Origin: Alloboseaceae bacterium BT-24-1
Lineage (GTDB): Bacteria; Pseudomonadota; Alphaproteobacteria; Rhizobiales; Beijerinckiaceae
Length of the DNA stretch: 64,000 nucleotides
NCBI GenBank assembly: GCA_025846845.1
Contig: JAOYTL010000009.1
Coordinates: 1 to 64,000, forward strand
Direction of reading: 5' to 3'
Below, piece after piece: positions 1 to 9,730 of the stretch. A program made the translations under genes and the position numbers. Below the pieces are notes generated by a model that worked only from the letters and a program-made list of their open reading frames with translations, had not been told where the DNA came from and did not search any database. Position 1 is the stretch's first letter. Every line of letters starts with the position of its first letter.

Positions 1-127
1 CGGCACGATTTGTAGTGGTAGCTCGAGGTGTCGAACTCCAGGACCGCACAGGCCCGCCGGATCGACACCTGCCACTCACCACAGACCAAGCCGACGAGCT
101 CGCGCTTGCGACCAGGCCTTAGATTTT
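1..127 (-). CDS. IS3-family transposase OrfB, N-terminal part only
   Basis: In the -1 frame relative to OrfA the minus strand reads on through NLRPGRKRELVGLVCGEW and then a segment ending FDTSSYHYKS. This is the typical start of IS3 OrfB before its DDE integrase core. Entry is expected by a -1 ribosomal frameshift at the A-run near 125-130. The catalytic residues lie beyond the window, so completeness cannot be judged. Confidence 0.75.
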
Positions 128-385
128 TCGGCGGATGACGTCCTGCAGCATCTCACGGTCCAGCGCGAGGTCGGCAACGAGCTTGCGCAGCTTCGCATTC
201 TCGTCCTCAAGCTGCTTCAGCCGGCGCATCTCGGCCGGCAGCAGCCCGTCGTACTTCTTCTTCCAGTTGAAGTAAGTCGCCTGGCTAATCCCGGCCCGCC
301 GGCAGATCTCCGCCACAGGAAACCCGTCCGCGCCCTGCTTCAGGATGAACGCCTTCTGCGCATCCGAAAACTTCGAATCCTTCAT
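119..385 (-). CDS. IS3-family transposase OrfA
   Basis: This 88-residue protein has the usual OrfA layout. An N-terminal helix-turn-helix (SDAQKAFILKQ... ICRRAGISQATYFNWKKKY) recognises the inverted repeats. A leucine-zipper-like C-terminal helix (LKQLEDENAKLRKLVADLAL) follows. I chose the ATG at 385 over an upstream ATG at 409 because a GGAGGAG ribosome binding site sits at a suitable distance. The frame ends at a short A-run where a -1 shift would continue into OrfB, the standard way this family makes the OrfAB transposase. Its length is typical for the family. Confidence 0.85.
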   Translation of the reverse strand: MKDSKFSDAQKAFILKQGADGFPVAEICRRAGISQATYFNWKKKYDGLLPAEMRRLKQLEDENAKLRKLVADLALDREMLQDVIRRKI

Positions 386-458
386 CGTCTTCCGCTCCTC
401 CCAGCCCATGGGAAACGACGCAGAAAACTCTAGCTCAAAGCGATCCAGTTTTAGGGAC

Positions 459-749
459 TCGGATCACCCGCTCGTCGGCGAGGTGCGCGGCCTCGGCCTG
501 ATCGCGGCCGTCGAGCTCGTTGCCGACAAGGCGACGAAGCAGAAATTCGATCCGCCGGGGAAGGTCGGCCTCTATCTGTTCGAGCGTGCGCAGGAACATG
601 GGCTGATCGTCCGCGCGATCCAGGATCAAATCGCTTTCTGCCCGCCAATGATCATCACGGAGGCGCAGGTCGATACGCTGATCGAGCGTTTCGCGCGCGC
701 GCTCGAGGAAACGCAAGCCTGGATCGCAGCCGGCATGCTGGTGGTCTGA
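459..749 (+). pseudogene. class-III aminotransferase, C-terminal fragment
   Basis: The last ~96 codons of a PLP-dependent class-III (omega/4-aminobutyrate-type) aminotransferase remain. Recognisable blocks are the VGEVRGLGLIAAVELV segment and the C-terminal stretch from REs AQEHGLIVRAI to the helix TLIERFARALEET. The 5' part with the PLP lysine is separated from it by the IS3 element ending near 458, so the remnant has no start of its own and should be non-functional. The other half is presumably beyond the left window edge. Confidence 0.75.
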
Positions 750-1449
750 CGCGACGCATAGTGCAAGCTGCATTGCCTAGCTCGGGAGAGCCAGGCCAAG
801 CGGCATTCGGTCTGAACGTCGGACCATGACATCTCGCATCAACGCTCCTGCAGCTTGGGATTCAGGGCGTCGCTCAGGCCCTTGCCGACGAGGTGATGCA
901 GAGCACTGTGTCCAGGATCAAACCAGCCAGAAACGAACTCAGCGCTGGATAAAAACTGGGGGCAACGTCAGGCGGACTCGCCTGGCGCGCGAGGCCGCTA
1001 CCACTGGTTACTTCTACATGGCCCGACAGGAAATCATCGAGAGCCCTATCCCGAAGCTCGTGACGATCGAGGTCAGCTCTGACCCGATGCTGGATTCATT
1101 GATCACGTTTGTGGTTGAAGCGAAGGCCGATATCGCTCTTCTGCTACCGCCCGCACTGTCACCGCACACAAAGATTCTTTGGGCCAATTGATCCATGTTA
1201 GCTGCGATGCGGGCCCTTCGGAGGAGAGCTGCCAATCTTTGACCGCCCGAAGGCGCGCGCCAAGCGTTCAATGAACGCGGAGCCAACAAGACTGACGGAG
1301 CGTTCGGACTGTCGCCAACTACGCTTTCTCACGAATGCATAAGAATCGCGCTTCCATAATAGGATGATCGAAAGCATGCCTCGTCACTGAGGGTTTACGG
1401 AAGAGGCCGCATACAAAAGCGGCGGCTACTATCTAGATAGTCGGGCGGC
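750..1449. other. 700-bp stretch without a convincing gene
   Basis: Open frames of 121 codons (plus, 826-1191) and 91 codons (minus, 1014-1289) overlap here, but neither shows a recognisable domain or a good ribosome binding site. It may be decayed DNA around the IS3 insertion. I see no RNA gene in it. Confidence 0.5.
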
Positions 1450-3282
1450 GTGCTGAAACTTCAAAATAGCATTCTCGAATTGATCGCAAAGGGGGAAACC
1501 CTGGAGGCGACGACAGACCGTCTCTGCCGTGAAATAGAGTTACTTCTCCCGGATGTCTGGTGCTCCGTCCTGCGCGTGGACAGCGGAGGATTGCTGCATC
1601 CGCTCGCTGGACCGACATTTCCCGATGAGTATTCCGCCAGCCTCGACGGACTCATGATTGGTCCACAGGTTGGCTCTTGCGGCTCCGCTGCCTACTTTGG
1701 AATCGCTATTGCTTCTGCTGATATAGCAACCGATCCGCGCTGGACGGATTTCCGGCAGCCGGCATTGGCCCTCGGATTAAAGGCATGTTGGTCCAGTCCG
1801 ATATTTGACGCAAAAGGAGCCGTGCTCGGCACCTTCGCCTTCTATTTTCGAGAGCCACGAAATCCTACCGCGCGCGAGAAAGAGATTGTCGCGTCTTGTA
1901 CGTCCCTATGCGCCATCGCCATAGAGCGGGACCAACGCGTGACTGAGCGCGAGCGACGGGCTTTTGTTGACGCGTTGACCGACCTGCCGAACAGGGCAAG
2001 CTTCGACGTTTCATTAGCCCGGCTATCCTGTGCGGAAGCGGGCGCCTGGGCGCTTCTGCTTATCGACCTCGATAATCTGAAGACAATCAACGACACTTTT
2101 GGTCACGCTGCAGGAGATGCTCTTTTGCAGGCCGTCGCGGCCCGTGTGGGCGAGTGCGTGCTGCCAGGCCGCGTGTTTCGCTTGGGCGGGGACGAGTTTG
2201 CAGTGATTCTCCAGGGAGCAGATGCGCTCGCTGACGTCGCGGGAACGGCAGCACGAATTTTCCAGGCGCTGGCGGCGCCCGCCGATTGCGGTGGGCACGT
2301 GATTTTGCCGCGCGCCACGATCGGTGGCGCGGTACTTTCAACAGACGGTGGTGACGCCACAACAGTGCGAGAGCATGCTGACCTCGCCTTGTACCATGCC
2401 AAGGAAACTGGGCGCGGCCGATTTGTGCTATATTGGCCAGGAATGGGCAGCGCCATTAAAATCAGGATCGCGGCGATCCGTGACGTCGATATGGCTCTGC
2501 GCGAGGGTAGATTAGAGGCGCACTATCAGCCCGTCGTAAGGCTCGACACGCGGTCGATCGTAGGCCTGGAGGCTCTCTGCCGCCTTCGAAAGCCCGATGG
2601 TGAAATCATCACAGCTGCCGCCTTTCATGAGGCAACCTCTGATGTGCGCATCGCTTCGAATTTGACTGAATACATGATGGCCGCGGTCGCTGCAGACATC
2701 CGCTCATGGCTTGACCAGCGTATTCCGGTACAGCATGTGGGTCTCAACATCTCTTCCGCAGATTTTCACAGCGGAACTCTATTTTCTCGCCTCAAGAACG
2801 CTTTCGGCCGGCGGAACGTGCCACTAAAACACATCATTCTTGAGGTTACAGAATCCGTCTACCTCGGCCAGCGCGACCCGGTTGTCGCTCGTGAGATCAA
2901 GGCTCTGCGAGAAAACGGGCTGCGCGTCGCGCTCGATGACTTTGGTACTGGGTACGCCTCGCTCACCCATCTGCTCACTGTACCGATCGATATCATCAAG
3001 ATCGATAAGTCGTTTGTCGATCGATTAGGTCACGGAGATCCGAGCTTGACAATTGTCGAAGGTCTCGTCGACATCGCCCGCAAGCTCGACATTCGCGTTA
3101 TCGCGGAAGGCATCGAGAATGAAATCCAGGCAGGTCTCTTGACCGCCATCGGATGCAGGCTCGGTCAAGGCTATTTGTTCTCGAAAGCCGTTCCATACGA
3201 GGTCGTTACAGGACTTTTGCAACGCTTCGCGCAGAGGCTGCCGCCACAGAACGATGCTATGGTGGCTCGCGTTGCCAGCTAG
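1450..3282 (+). CDS. GAF-GGDEF-EAL cyclic-di-GMP signalling protein
   Basis: This 610-residue cytoplasmic protein has a GAF sensor domain (about residues 12-160), a diguanylate cyclase domain with intact RLGGDEF (246-250), and a phosphodiesterase domain with EALCR (374-378). The EAL domain keeps LNIS, EVTES, DDFGTGYASL, KIDKSFV and AEGIE-type motifs. Both catalytic domains therefore look competent for making and breaking c-di-GMP. No transmembrane segment is seen. The start is GTG at 1450; an in-frame stop lies 10 bases upstream and the ribosome binding site is weak. It stands alone, with no partner gene. The GAF ligand cannot be told from sequence. Confidence 0.9.
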   Translation: MLKLQNSILELIAKGETLEATTDRLCREIELLLPDVWCSVLRVDSGGLLHPLAGPTFPDEYSASLDGLMIGPQVGSCGSAAYFGIAIASADIATDPRWTDFRQPALALGLKACWSSPIFDAKGAVLGTFAFYFREPRNPTAREKEIVASCTSLCAIAIERDQRVTERERRAFVDALTDLPNRASFDVSLARLSCAEAGAWALLLIDLDNLKTINDTFGHAAGDALLQAVAARVGECVLPGRVFRLGGDEFAVILQGADALADVAGTAARIFQALAAPADCGGHVILPRATIGGAVLSTDGGDATTVREHADLALYHAKETGRGRFVLYWPGMGSAIKIRIAAIRDVDMALREGRLEAHYQPVVRLDTRSIVGLEALCRLRKPDGEIITAAAFHEATSDVRIASNLTEYMMAAVAADIRSWLDQRIPVQHVGLNISSADFHSGTLFSRLKNAFGRRNVPLKHIILEVTESVYLGQRDPVVAREIKALRENGLRVALDDFGTGYASLTHLLTVPIDIIKIDKSFVDRLGHGDPSLTIVEGLVDIARKLDIRVIAEGIENEIQAGLLTAIGCRLGQGYLFSKAVPYEVVTGLLQRFAQRLPPQNDAMVARVAS

Positions 3283-3416
3283 CGCGGCTCTTGTCGCGGC
3301 CAATCTCCACATAAATGATCCATCAAAAGAGGGTTAGTTCGGTTTTCTCGGCCTGACGACCTCTCGGATGAACCCACGCCTTGTGTCCGAGTGCTTCTAC
3401 CCCCTAGTCCGCACCG

Positions 3417-3806
3417 ATGAATGCCGTATTGCAATGGCGATGTAACTCACATCACGTCGCCAACAATGGCACGAAGATTGAACAGCAGCCTAGTCCGTCA
3501 TTGGGTTGCGTCAGAGTGGCACAAAATAGTTCTCCATCGGGGTACACGCCCGAAGAACGAGCTAAAGAGCTCATCGACGGGTTTACGACGACGCTGCATT
3601 CGTCGTCGATCCCGATTGTTCTTGCCAATCGAGAGAAGGCCCTAGCTCAGGCCACGTTGGCCATCTCGGCTGCTGAGCACGACGCTATCGCAGCGGTGGC
3701 AAAAATATTCGATCGGCTTGCGAGCTCGGGCGTCAGGACAATCTCGACGGAGAAGGCGGCCGAGCTGATTCACGAAATGATTGACGAGTCTCAGGCCTCC
3801 GACTGA
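3417..3806 (+). CDS. hypothetical protein
   Basis: A 129-codon frame whose second half is alanine-rich and predicted helical (SAAEHDAIAAVAKIFDRLASSG... EKAAELIHEMIDESQASD). The N-terminal 40 residues look less protein-like, so a later start is possible. No family is recognised, no strong ribosome binding site is seen, and the gene stands alone. It is kept because the helical half has a plausible composition. Confidence 0.35.
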   Translation: MNAVLQWRCNSHHVANNGTKIEQQPSPSLGCVRVAQNSSPSGYTPEERAKELIDGFTTTLHSSSIPIVLANREKALAQATLAISAAEHDAIAAVAKIFDRLASSGVRTISTEKAAELIHEMIDESQASD

Positions 3807-4183
3807 CCGTGCGAAGCAGCCGGTCGCGCTCCGCGGCATTGTCCCGGCTGAGTTGCCCCAGTGGCCCATCAGAAAAGGCTGCCGTGTGGTGGTACCGGCG
3901 GGGCATCGGGCTTTTGCCTCAGCGCGTCAGCGTTCATAATCGACTATTGTCGGACGCCACAGCTCGCTCGGCTTACGCCTAGCAATTTCGCGGTCGTCCT
4001 CCTGCCGGCGCGCCTGAATTTTCGCCTCGATCTGTGCGGCACCGAGGAAGTACGCGAGGGGTCCCAAGCCCTGAGCATTGGTGTCTGAGATTAACGCCTA
4101 CCTATGAGATCATCAGTCCGACGCAGGGGAATCCACGGTACACCTGAAGGCATTCCCCAATATCAGCCATGCACTTCCCCATT
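3807..4183. other. intergenic stretch, nothing recognised
   Basis: About 380 bases between a weak hypothetical gene and the next minus-strand gene. Short open frames here have no ribosome binding site or domain signal. Confidence 0.5.
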
Positions 4184-4480
4184 TTAATCAGGGCATTTGC
4201 GCGCGAGCTGATCGTACAAGTTCTCGTCTGCCACGTCCGCTTTCAGCGCGTTGGCGGTGTCTTCGTCAGGTGCCGATCGATCTGCAAAGTAGCGCTGGAA
4301 CGCATAGGCTGCCTTTTCGTCGGCAAAGCGCACTCGAAGCAGGCCGGACGATCCGAGTACGGAACCGATCTCGGCATCTACCTCCCACTCAGCCAGCCAG
4401 CCCTCGATATCGCGGAGCTTCGTTCGGAACCTGGCTCGGCCGATCTCTACGACAACATGGTGCGGGCGCGCGTCGCTCAT
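4184..4480 (-). CDS. small hypothetical protein
   Basis: A 98-residue charged protein beginning MSDARPHHVVVEIGRARF. The ATG at 4480 is preceded by a strong GGGAGGT ribosome binding site seven bases away, which is why I prefer it to longer in-frame starts. The body (RVRFADEKAAYAFQRYFADR) looks like a small alpha/beta fold that might bind nucleic acid or protein, but no family is recognised. The nearest gene on the same strand is the small membrane protein ending at 4716. Confidence 0.55.
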   Translation of the reverse strand: MSDARPHHVVVEIGRARFRTKLRDIEGWLAEWEVDAEIGSVLGSSGLLRVRFADEKAAYAFQRYFADRSAPDEDTANALKADVADENLYDQLARKCPD

Positions 4481-4715
4481 CGGCACCTCCCTGAGCATAG
4501 ATCGACAATCAATCCCCGCCCCCTTCGACGGCAGCATAATCGCCTCTGCACAGGGAGCACGCTTTGGCTTCTCGCTCAATCTACGCGACACCATCGCTCT
4601 CATCTTCTGGTGGCTCTGACGCTCCGATTGCGACCATAGCCAGCCGGATCTCGCCTTGGCGTCGTCGAGTGCCGCATTGAGCTGCCGCCCGGTCCATTCC
4701 ATCGAAAACGTGAAC

Positions 4716-4910
4716 CTAGGAGGCAATCGCCAGAGCGATAGCGATGGCAAGTAACAAAGGGCCCATCCACTTGAAGTGGCCAGCCACCATCGTCACCCAG
4801 GGGGGTTGGTTAGCGACATTGCCGGGCAACGGCACATAATTGAAGCCGACGGCCACCATCCACAGACCCGCACAAAACATGATGAACTCGTCGATATAGG
4901 CTGCGATCAT
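4716..4910 (-). CDS. small two-helix membrane protein
   Basis: This 64-residue protein has two hydrophobic segments (about residues 6-26 and 48-63) joined by a short polar loop rich in proline and asparagine. It starts MIAAYIDEFIMF at 4910 with a purine-rich AAGGCAAGAG upstream. No family is recognised and no function can be assigned. It precedes the 98-residue gene on the same strand by ~235 bases. Confidence 0.45.
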   Translation of the reverse strand: MIAAYIDEFIMFCAGLWMVAVGFNYVPLPGNVANQPPWVTMVAGHFKWMGPLLLAIAIALAIAS

Positions 4911-5030
4911 GACTCTTGCCTTGGGTATGAGGGCGTGTCCCTTTTCACCAGTCGAAGACACCCGAAGTCCGGCCTATGGCGCCTCATGCTAGGTCCGCAA
5001 GGGGTGGGAAGCTGACGTTTGTGAGTCAGC

Positions 5031-5288
5031 TCATTTGTCCCGCTTCCGCACAAGAATCAGAGCCTCGCATTCCAGCTCTGAGACTAAACGTTGGTATTCA
5101 TCGGCGAGCTTTGTCCCGGTAGGAGTAGTCGATTTTGCCCAGTAGCTGGCAGCCTCGCATGCAAGCTCATAGGCTTCGCAGAACTCGAGCAGCATGCTGC
5201 GGGAATCGCAGCTCATTTGGAGCCGCGCCCGTTTGTGAGGCCAGCGGAGCATTAGCCGAGCTAGACCGTAGCGCTGCGACTGCGTCAT
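5031..5288 (-). CDS. hypothetical protein
   Basis: An 85-residue, mostly helical protein (MTQSQRYGLARLMLRWPHK...) with three cysteines. I chose the ATG at 5288 because it follows an AGGTGA ribosome binding site at normal spacing; a longer frame continues upstream to 5441 without one. No domain is recognised. It has no operon partner. Confidence 0.45.
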   Translation of the reverse strand: MTQSQRYGLARLMLRWPHKRARLQMSCDSRSMLLEFCEAYELACEAASYWAKSTTPTGTKLADEYQRLVSELECEALILVRKRDK

Positions 5289-6140
5289 GCCAATCACCTG
5301 AGCAAGGAACACTATCATTGTCGCCGTCACGCGGAAGTCCGAAACGGGTGGCAAGCGGACAGCGACTGCATTCCCGCAAGCAGACATCGTTTTCGGCTGC
5401 GCCGAGCACCATGTCATGCGTTTGGCAAGCGGCTCACTCACGCCAAGCTACAGCTTGCCTCTTGCCTTTCAGAACCTGACCGCGAGGCTTGCCTTTCGCC
5501 AGCGGGGCGGCGGGGACGACTGAAACAGGCGAAAGGCCCGGCGCTGGCAGTGGGAGGCGCCAAGCTCAAGCTAGCACGCTGTAGCCGAGCTCGAATCACA
5601 GCTTCGAAGCTCAATTCCGCGGCTGGGCCGGCAAGCATTTTCTCTGCAATTGGCCGGCCGTGCGTAAATGTCAGACCTCTGCAATTTCGATCCCGGCCAT
5701 GAGCTCGACCTGCTCGTCACGACTTCCTTGCGTACGATGACAGCCGTTTGGATGGGGCTGACAATGATCAAGAAGGAGTCCGGACAGCGGACAACTTGAG
5801 ATCGATGGCGATCTCTCGCTGGCAAGGCTCCATGCAGCAATGGCTGGGACTCAGCGCCTTCGCCTCCGAACCGCGTCGAGTGCAATAACAGAGAAAACTG
5901 TTCCCTCGACGGGGCGACTGTCGCGCCAATGCCGAGGTTGGCTAGCGTCCCGATCGGAGACCTTCGATATGAGGTCCTGGGCGGGCCGTTGCTTGCGTGC
6001 ACCTGCTCGTAAGATGGCTAAGATGAGACTCTATCAGCCCAGTGCCACATCGATTTCTCTCACGCTGCCATCCAAGGCAAAGCGTTAACTTCTGCGTGCG
6101 ACCAATTTCCCGGGGGCTAGTAGAGGCGTGGATCGAAACG
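5289..6140. other. 850-bp stretch without a recognised gene
   Basis: Several overlapping open frames of 60-140 codons occur on both strands, as expected in GC-rich DNA, but none has a domain or a good ribosome binding site. It is the upstream region of the chemoreceptor-like gene at 6141. Confidence 0.5.
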
Positions 6141-7717
6141 ATGACGGCGCGCACCGGCGCCAGCGATAAGGGGCGGCTGGACGCTCTATTGCAGTGTTAC
6201 CATCTGTGGATCGGCCGAAAACTTGGCCTGCCAGACCTCGACGAAACTGAGGCGGGATTGCTGCGGCGCCTGCAGTCCGAAGTGTTCTCGGCCATCTTGC
6301 CACCGGTTCTCATCTCCAACATCGCGGCTGCGATCGTCACGGCGGCGGTAGCGATTTGGCACGGTTGGGTTTTAGCTGCGGTCGGCTGGCTCACATGCGT
6401 CGTTTTAATCGGCTTCGCCGGCTTGCGCCGGACGCAGGCACTCGAGGCACGCCAGCGTGTGCAGCCACCCTCAGAGCGGTTCACACGGCGCACGATTGTC
6501 GATTCGGCGATACTGGCTTTGCCGTGGCTTATCGCCGGGCTCTGGCTCAACCCGGCCCTCGTGCCAGAAATGGAAACGCTCGTCGCAACGATCATGGCTG
6601 GATTGATCTTCGCGGGCATCTTTGCCATGGCGAGCATGCCAGCTGCAGCACTGACCTTTTCAGGCATGGTCATGCTCGGGCGCTTGGCTCAGGTTATCTA
6701 CACACCTATTGATCAGGCGCTTTCTAATCTTGCATTGCTCCTTATCTATAGCGCCATACTGTTGGTGTCGTTGCGTGCTTTTGCGCGCCTTTATATTGAC
6801 CGTATTCGCTCCGCGCTTGTTGCTTCCAGATTGCGGGAAGAGGCACTGTCACGCGCAGCCCGCGAGGAGGACCGTAGGGAGGCCGCTGAGGCACATGCGC
6901 GCGGCTTCCGCGATGAGGTAGGCGACATCATGAACGCCTTCACGAACTCTGCGGGACGCATGACCGAGGCAGCCGTCATGCTGCGTACCATTGCGGGGGC
7001 GACGCATGGCTCTCTGACCAGAGCCGTCTCACGCGTTGCTTGCGCCAGCGACGATCTCTCATCCGTTGAGATCTGCTCTCGCCGCCTCGCAGACAGTGTC
7101 GGCCAAATCCGCCGCGAGACCGACACAACGAGCGGCCTTGTCAGCGCCGCCGCCGAGGATATCGAGGCCGCCATCGCCATCCGGGCCGAACTTACCGATG
7201 CGGTTCGCGATATCGGTGAGGTCTCGGAGGTGATCCGCGGCATTGCCACGCAGACAAATCTACTCGCTCTGAACGCCACGATAGAGGCGGCCCGAGCCGG
7301 CGCTGCCGGGCGGGGCTTTGCTGTCGTCGCAGGGGAGGTGAAGGATCTGGCTGCGCGCACTGCGACCGCAACGCAAGAAATCGGGATCAGGATCGAGGAG
7401 GTACGAACCGCCACGGAACGGTCTCTAGCGCTATGCGAAATATCGGTCAATCGACGGAAGCGATAGTCGACGCTACCAGCGGAATCGTGCACGCCGTCGA
7501 CGAACAGGCGAGCACGATAGACGCCATCGCATCTCTGTTGGCACGAGCTATCGCTCAGGCCGAGGAGGCAACAGGCGCGATGAAGCAGGTGGCTTTCGAT
7601 GCGGAGCGCACGCTAAGCAGTGGCGAAGAGATCGCGGATGCCGCAGCGGTGGTTGATGGGGAGGTCACGCGCCTAGGGCAAACCGTGACGCGTTTTTCAG
7701 GGCAGATGACAGGCTAG
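6141..7717 (+). pseudogene. methyl-accepting chemotaxis protein, frameshifted
   Basis: A transducer-like protein with about five to six membrane-spanning segments in its first 240 residues, a coiled coil, and a canonical signalling hairpin ([20 protein letters not shown] ... [15 protein letters not shown]). The frame breaks near 7430: the first frame runs on only to 7466, while the continuation [17 protein letters not shown] lies in another frame from 7433 to 7717. A one-base deletion (or two-base insertion) explains this. The start chosen is ATG 6141. No periplasmic ligand domain is visible, so it would have sensed through its membrane part. It could still work if this is a sequencing error. 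Confidence 0.75.
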
Positions 7718-7834
7718 GCCTCTTTGGCGCCGATAGTTGACCCTACCTGTTCGCCCGAAAGCTGACACTAAAGAACCAGCCCGCAAGGAAGGATCTCGAC
7801 GCGGCTGCGGCTGCGATCTGGAGTGACCTCCTGA

Positions 7835-8929
7835 TCAGGAACCACCTTGTGCACTGCAGAAGGCGCACGCATCGGCAGGGCGGAAGCTGAGCCAGACCTC
7901 GTCGCCGCGTGCCAGCGAGCCGACCACCTCGTGCCCGAAGGGCAGGCGAACCGACAAGGCCCGCCCGTCCAGGGTCGCTGCTGCGACCTGGAGATGGCTA
8001 CCGAGGAAGGTCAGATCGCCGATGACAGCGGGCAAAGCCGGCCCGGAAGCCGGCATCGCACGCGACAGGCTGATGCGTTCGGGCCGCAGCATCAGCTCGG
8101 CCTTGCCGGCAGCGGGGTTGCCGTGGAGCGGAACGCCGTCGACGGCCAGACCACCGCTCAGCCCGATGCTCGCCAAGCCGTCACGCACGGCAAGAACATC
8201 GCAAGGCAGGAAATCGCTGTCGCCGATGAATTCGGCGACGAAACGTGTGGCGGGGTTCTCGTAGAGCTCCGCGCCAGTACCGATCTGATCGATCACGCCC
8301 TTCGAGAAGACGGCGATGCGATCGGAGAGCCGCAGGGCTTCCTCCTGGTCATGGGTGACATAGAGGATCGTGACGCCCGTCTCCCGATGGATCCGGCGGA
8401 TCTCGCACTGGATTTCCTCGCGCAGCTTCTTGTCGAGCGCTGCCAACGGTTCGTCCATGAGCAGGACCGGCGGCTCGTAGACGAGCGCGCGGGCGAGCGC
8501 GACGCGCTGCTGCTGGCCGCCGGAGAGTTGCCCCGGCTTGCGCTGCGCGAAATCCTGCAGCCTGACCAGTTCGAGCATGCGCCCCACCTTCGCCGCAATC
8601 TCGGCCGCGGGCCTACGCCGAACGCTGAGCGGGAACCCGACATTCTCAGCCACGGTCAGATGCGGGAACAGGGTGTAGCGCTGAAAGACCATGCCGATAT
8701 TGCGTCGATGCGGCGGCACGTCGAGGATCGATTTTCCCTCGATCCTGATGTTGCCGCTGGTCGGCGTATCGAGTCCCGCCAGTGCGTAGAGCGTCGTGCT
8801 TTTACCCGAGCCGGAGGGGCCGAGGAAGGTCATGAACTCGCCCTTGCGGATCTCGAGGTTCACGTCCCGAACCGCGACGAACGAGCCGAAGTGCCGGCTG
8901 AGGCCGGCGATTTCGAGAAAAGGCGTCAT
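7835..8929 (-). CDS. ABC transporter ATPase, polyamine/PotA type
   Basis: This 364-residue ATPase would energise the importer encoded just upstream. Visible motifs are Walker [10 protein letters not shown] (37-45), Q-loop in [10 protein letters not shown], signature LSGGQ (135-139), Walker B LLMDEP (156-161) and the H-loop in YVTHDQ. A C-terminal TOBE-like domain follows, as in PotA/spermidine-type ATPases. The ATG at 8929 overlaps the stop of the permease gene by four bases (ATGA), which indicates translational coupling and fixes the start. It is the last gene of the long minus-strand operon beginning near 16848. The exact substrate cannot be read from sequence. Confidence 0.9.
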   Translation of the reverse strand: MTPFLEIAGLSRHFGSFVAVRDVNLEIRKGEFMTFLGPSGSGKSTTLYALAGLDTPTSGNIRIEGKSILDVPPHRRNIGMVFQRYTLFPHLTVAENVGFPLSVRRRPAAEIAAKVGRMLELVRLQDFAQRKPGQLSGGQQQRVALARALVYEPPVLLMDEPLAALDKKLREEIQCEIRRIHRETGVTILYVTHDQEEALRLSDRIAVFSKGVIDQIGTGAELYENPATRFVAEFIGDSDFLPCDVLAVRDGLASIGLSGGLAVDGVPLHGNPAAGKAELMLRPERISLSRAMPASGPALPAVIGDLTFLGSHLQVAAATLDGRALSVRLPFGHEVVGSLARGDEVWLSFRPADACAFCSAQGGS

Positions 8930-9729
8930 GAGGATTTGGCGAACCTTCGGGCGAGGCTGACGAGCAGCATGAGGACCAGGGTCAATGCGATCAGCAGGGT
9001 CGAGACGGCGGCGACGACAGGCGTGAGATCTTGGCGCAGCGTGCCCCAGATCTTGACCGGCAAGGTCTGGAGCGACGGACTCGCCATGAAGATCGCGAGC
9101 ACGACCTCGTCCCAGGAGGCAAGGAAGGAGAAGATCGCGGCGGAGAACAGCCCGCTGGCTATGGCCGGCAACGTCACCCGCAGCACTGCTTCGAGCGGGG
9201 TCGCGCCGCACAGCACCGCGGCATCCTCGATCGACTTGTCGAAGCCTTCGAGCGCCGTGCCGATCGAGAGGATCGAGAATGGCAGCGCCACCACGAGATG
9301 GGCGAGCACGAACCCCGTCACGGTGCCGTCGAGACCAACGCGCAGATAGAAGGCGTAGAGCGCGACCGCCAGCACCACCACCGGCAGGATCATCGGGGTG
9401 AGGAAGAACGCCTTCAGCGCCTCGCGTCCGCGGAAGCGGCCTCGGACCAATCCGAAGGCCGCCAGCGTCCCGATCAGCACCGAGAGCAGCGCGACCACGA
9501 CGGCGATCTTGAAGCTGGTCCAGGCGGCGTCGAGCCAGCTTGGATCGGCGAAGAGCTCGTCATACCAGCGCAGCGTCCAGGACGGCGGCGGGAAGATCAG
9601 CCATTGCGACGAGCCGAAGGACAGCGCCGCAATGAACAGGATGGGCAGGAGCAGGAAGACCGCGGTCAGGATCGTGACCGCAAGGAGCACCCAGCGCCAC
9701 CAGCCGAGCTTGTCCCAGTGCAGCAACAT
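8926..9729 (-). CDS. ABC transporter permease, PotC type
   Basis: A 267-residue inner-membrane permease with about six hydrophobic helices. The cytoplasmic coupling motif (AAVLCGATPLEAVLRVTLPAI) is the EAA loop that docks to the ATPase. It pairs with the PotB-type permease ending at 9731, one base upstream, and overlaps the ATPase gene by four bases. Family knowledge places such pairs in spermidine/putrescine- or 2-aminoethylphosphonate-type importers. The neighbouring oxidation genes suggest that the cargo is the substrate degraded by this operon. Confidence 0.9.
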   Translation of the reverse strand: MLLHWDKLGWWRWVLLAVTILTAVFLLLPILFIAALSFGSSQWLIFPPPSWTLRWYDELFADPSWLDAAWTSFKIAVVVALLSVLIGTLAAFGLVRGRFRGREALKAFFLTPMILPVVVLAVALYAFYLRVGLDGTVTGFVLAHLVVALPFSILSIGTALEGFDKSIEDAAVLCGATPLEAVLRVTLPAIASGLFSAAIFSFLASWDEVVLAIFMASPSLQTLPVKIWGTLRQDLTPVVAAVSTLLIALTLVLMLLVSLARRFAKSS

Positions 9730-9730
9730 G

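Larger units (their letters stand above)
1..458 (-). mobile_element. IS3-family insertion sequence, cut by window start
   Basis: This is the first part of an IS3-type element read on the minus strand: OrfA, then the beginning of OrfB in the -1 frame. The outer end lies near 455-460, because the plus-strand reading frame of an aminotransferase resumes at 459. The far end of the element lies outside the window. The exact terminal inverted repeat could not be fixed without the other end. OrfA is intact, so the element may be active or recently inserted. Confidence 0.8.

Noticed and set aside
826-1289. Overlapping frames of 121 and 91 codons
   Set aside because: No domain, no ribosome binding site, and the two overlap on opposite strands; cannot be supported as genes.
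7425-7470. Programmed frameshift in the chemoreceptor
   Set aside because: No slippery heptamer or downstream structure is visible at the break, and such regulation is not known for this family.
7847-9349. 500-codon open frame on the plus strand
   Set aside because: It lies opposite the ABC ATPase and permease genes, has arginine/aspartate-rich low-complexity translation and no ribosome binding site; a shadow of GC-rich coding DNA.
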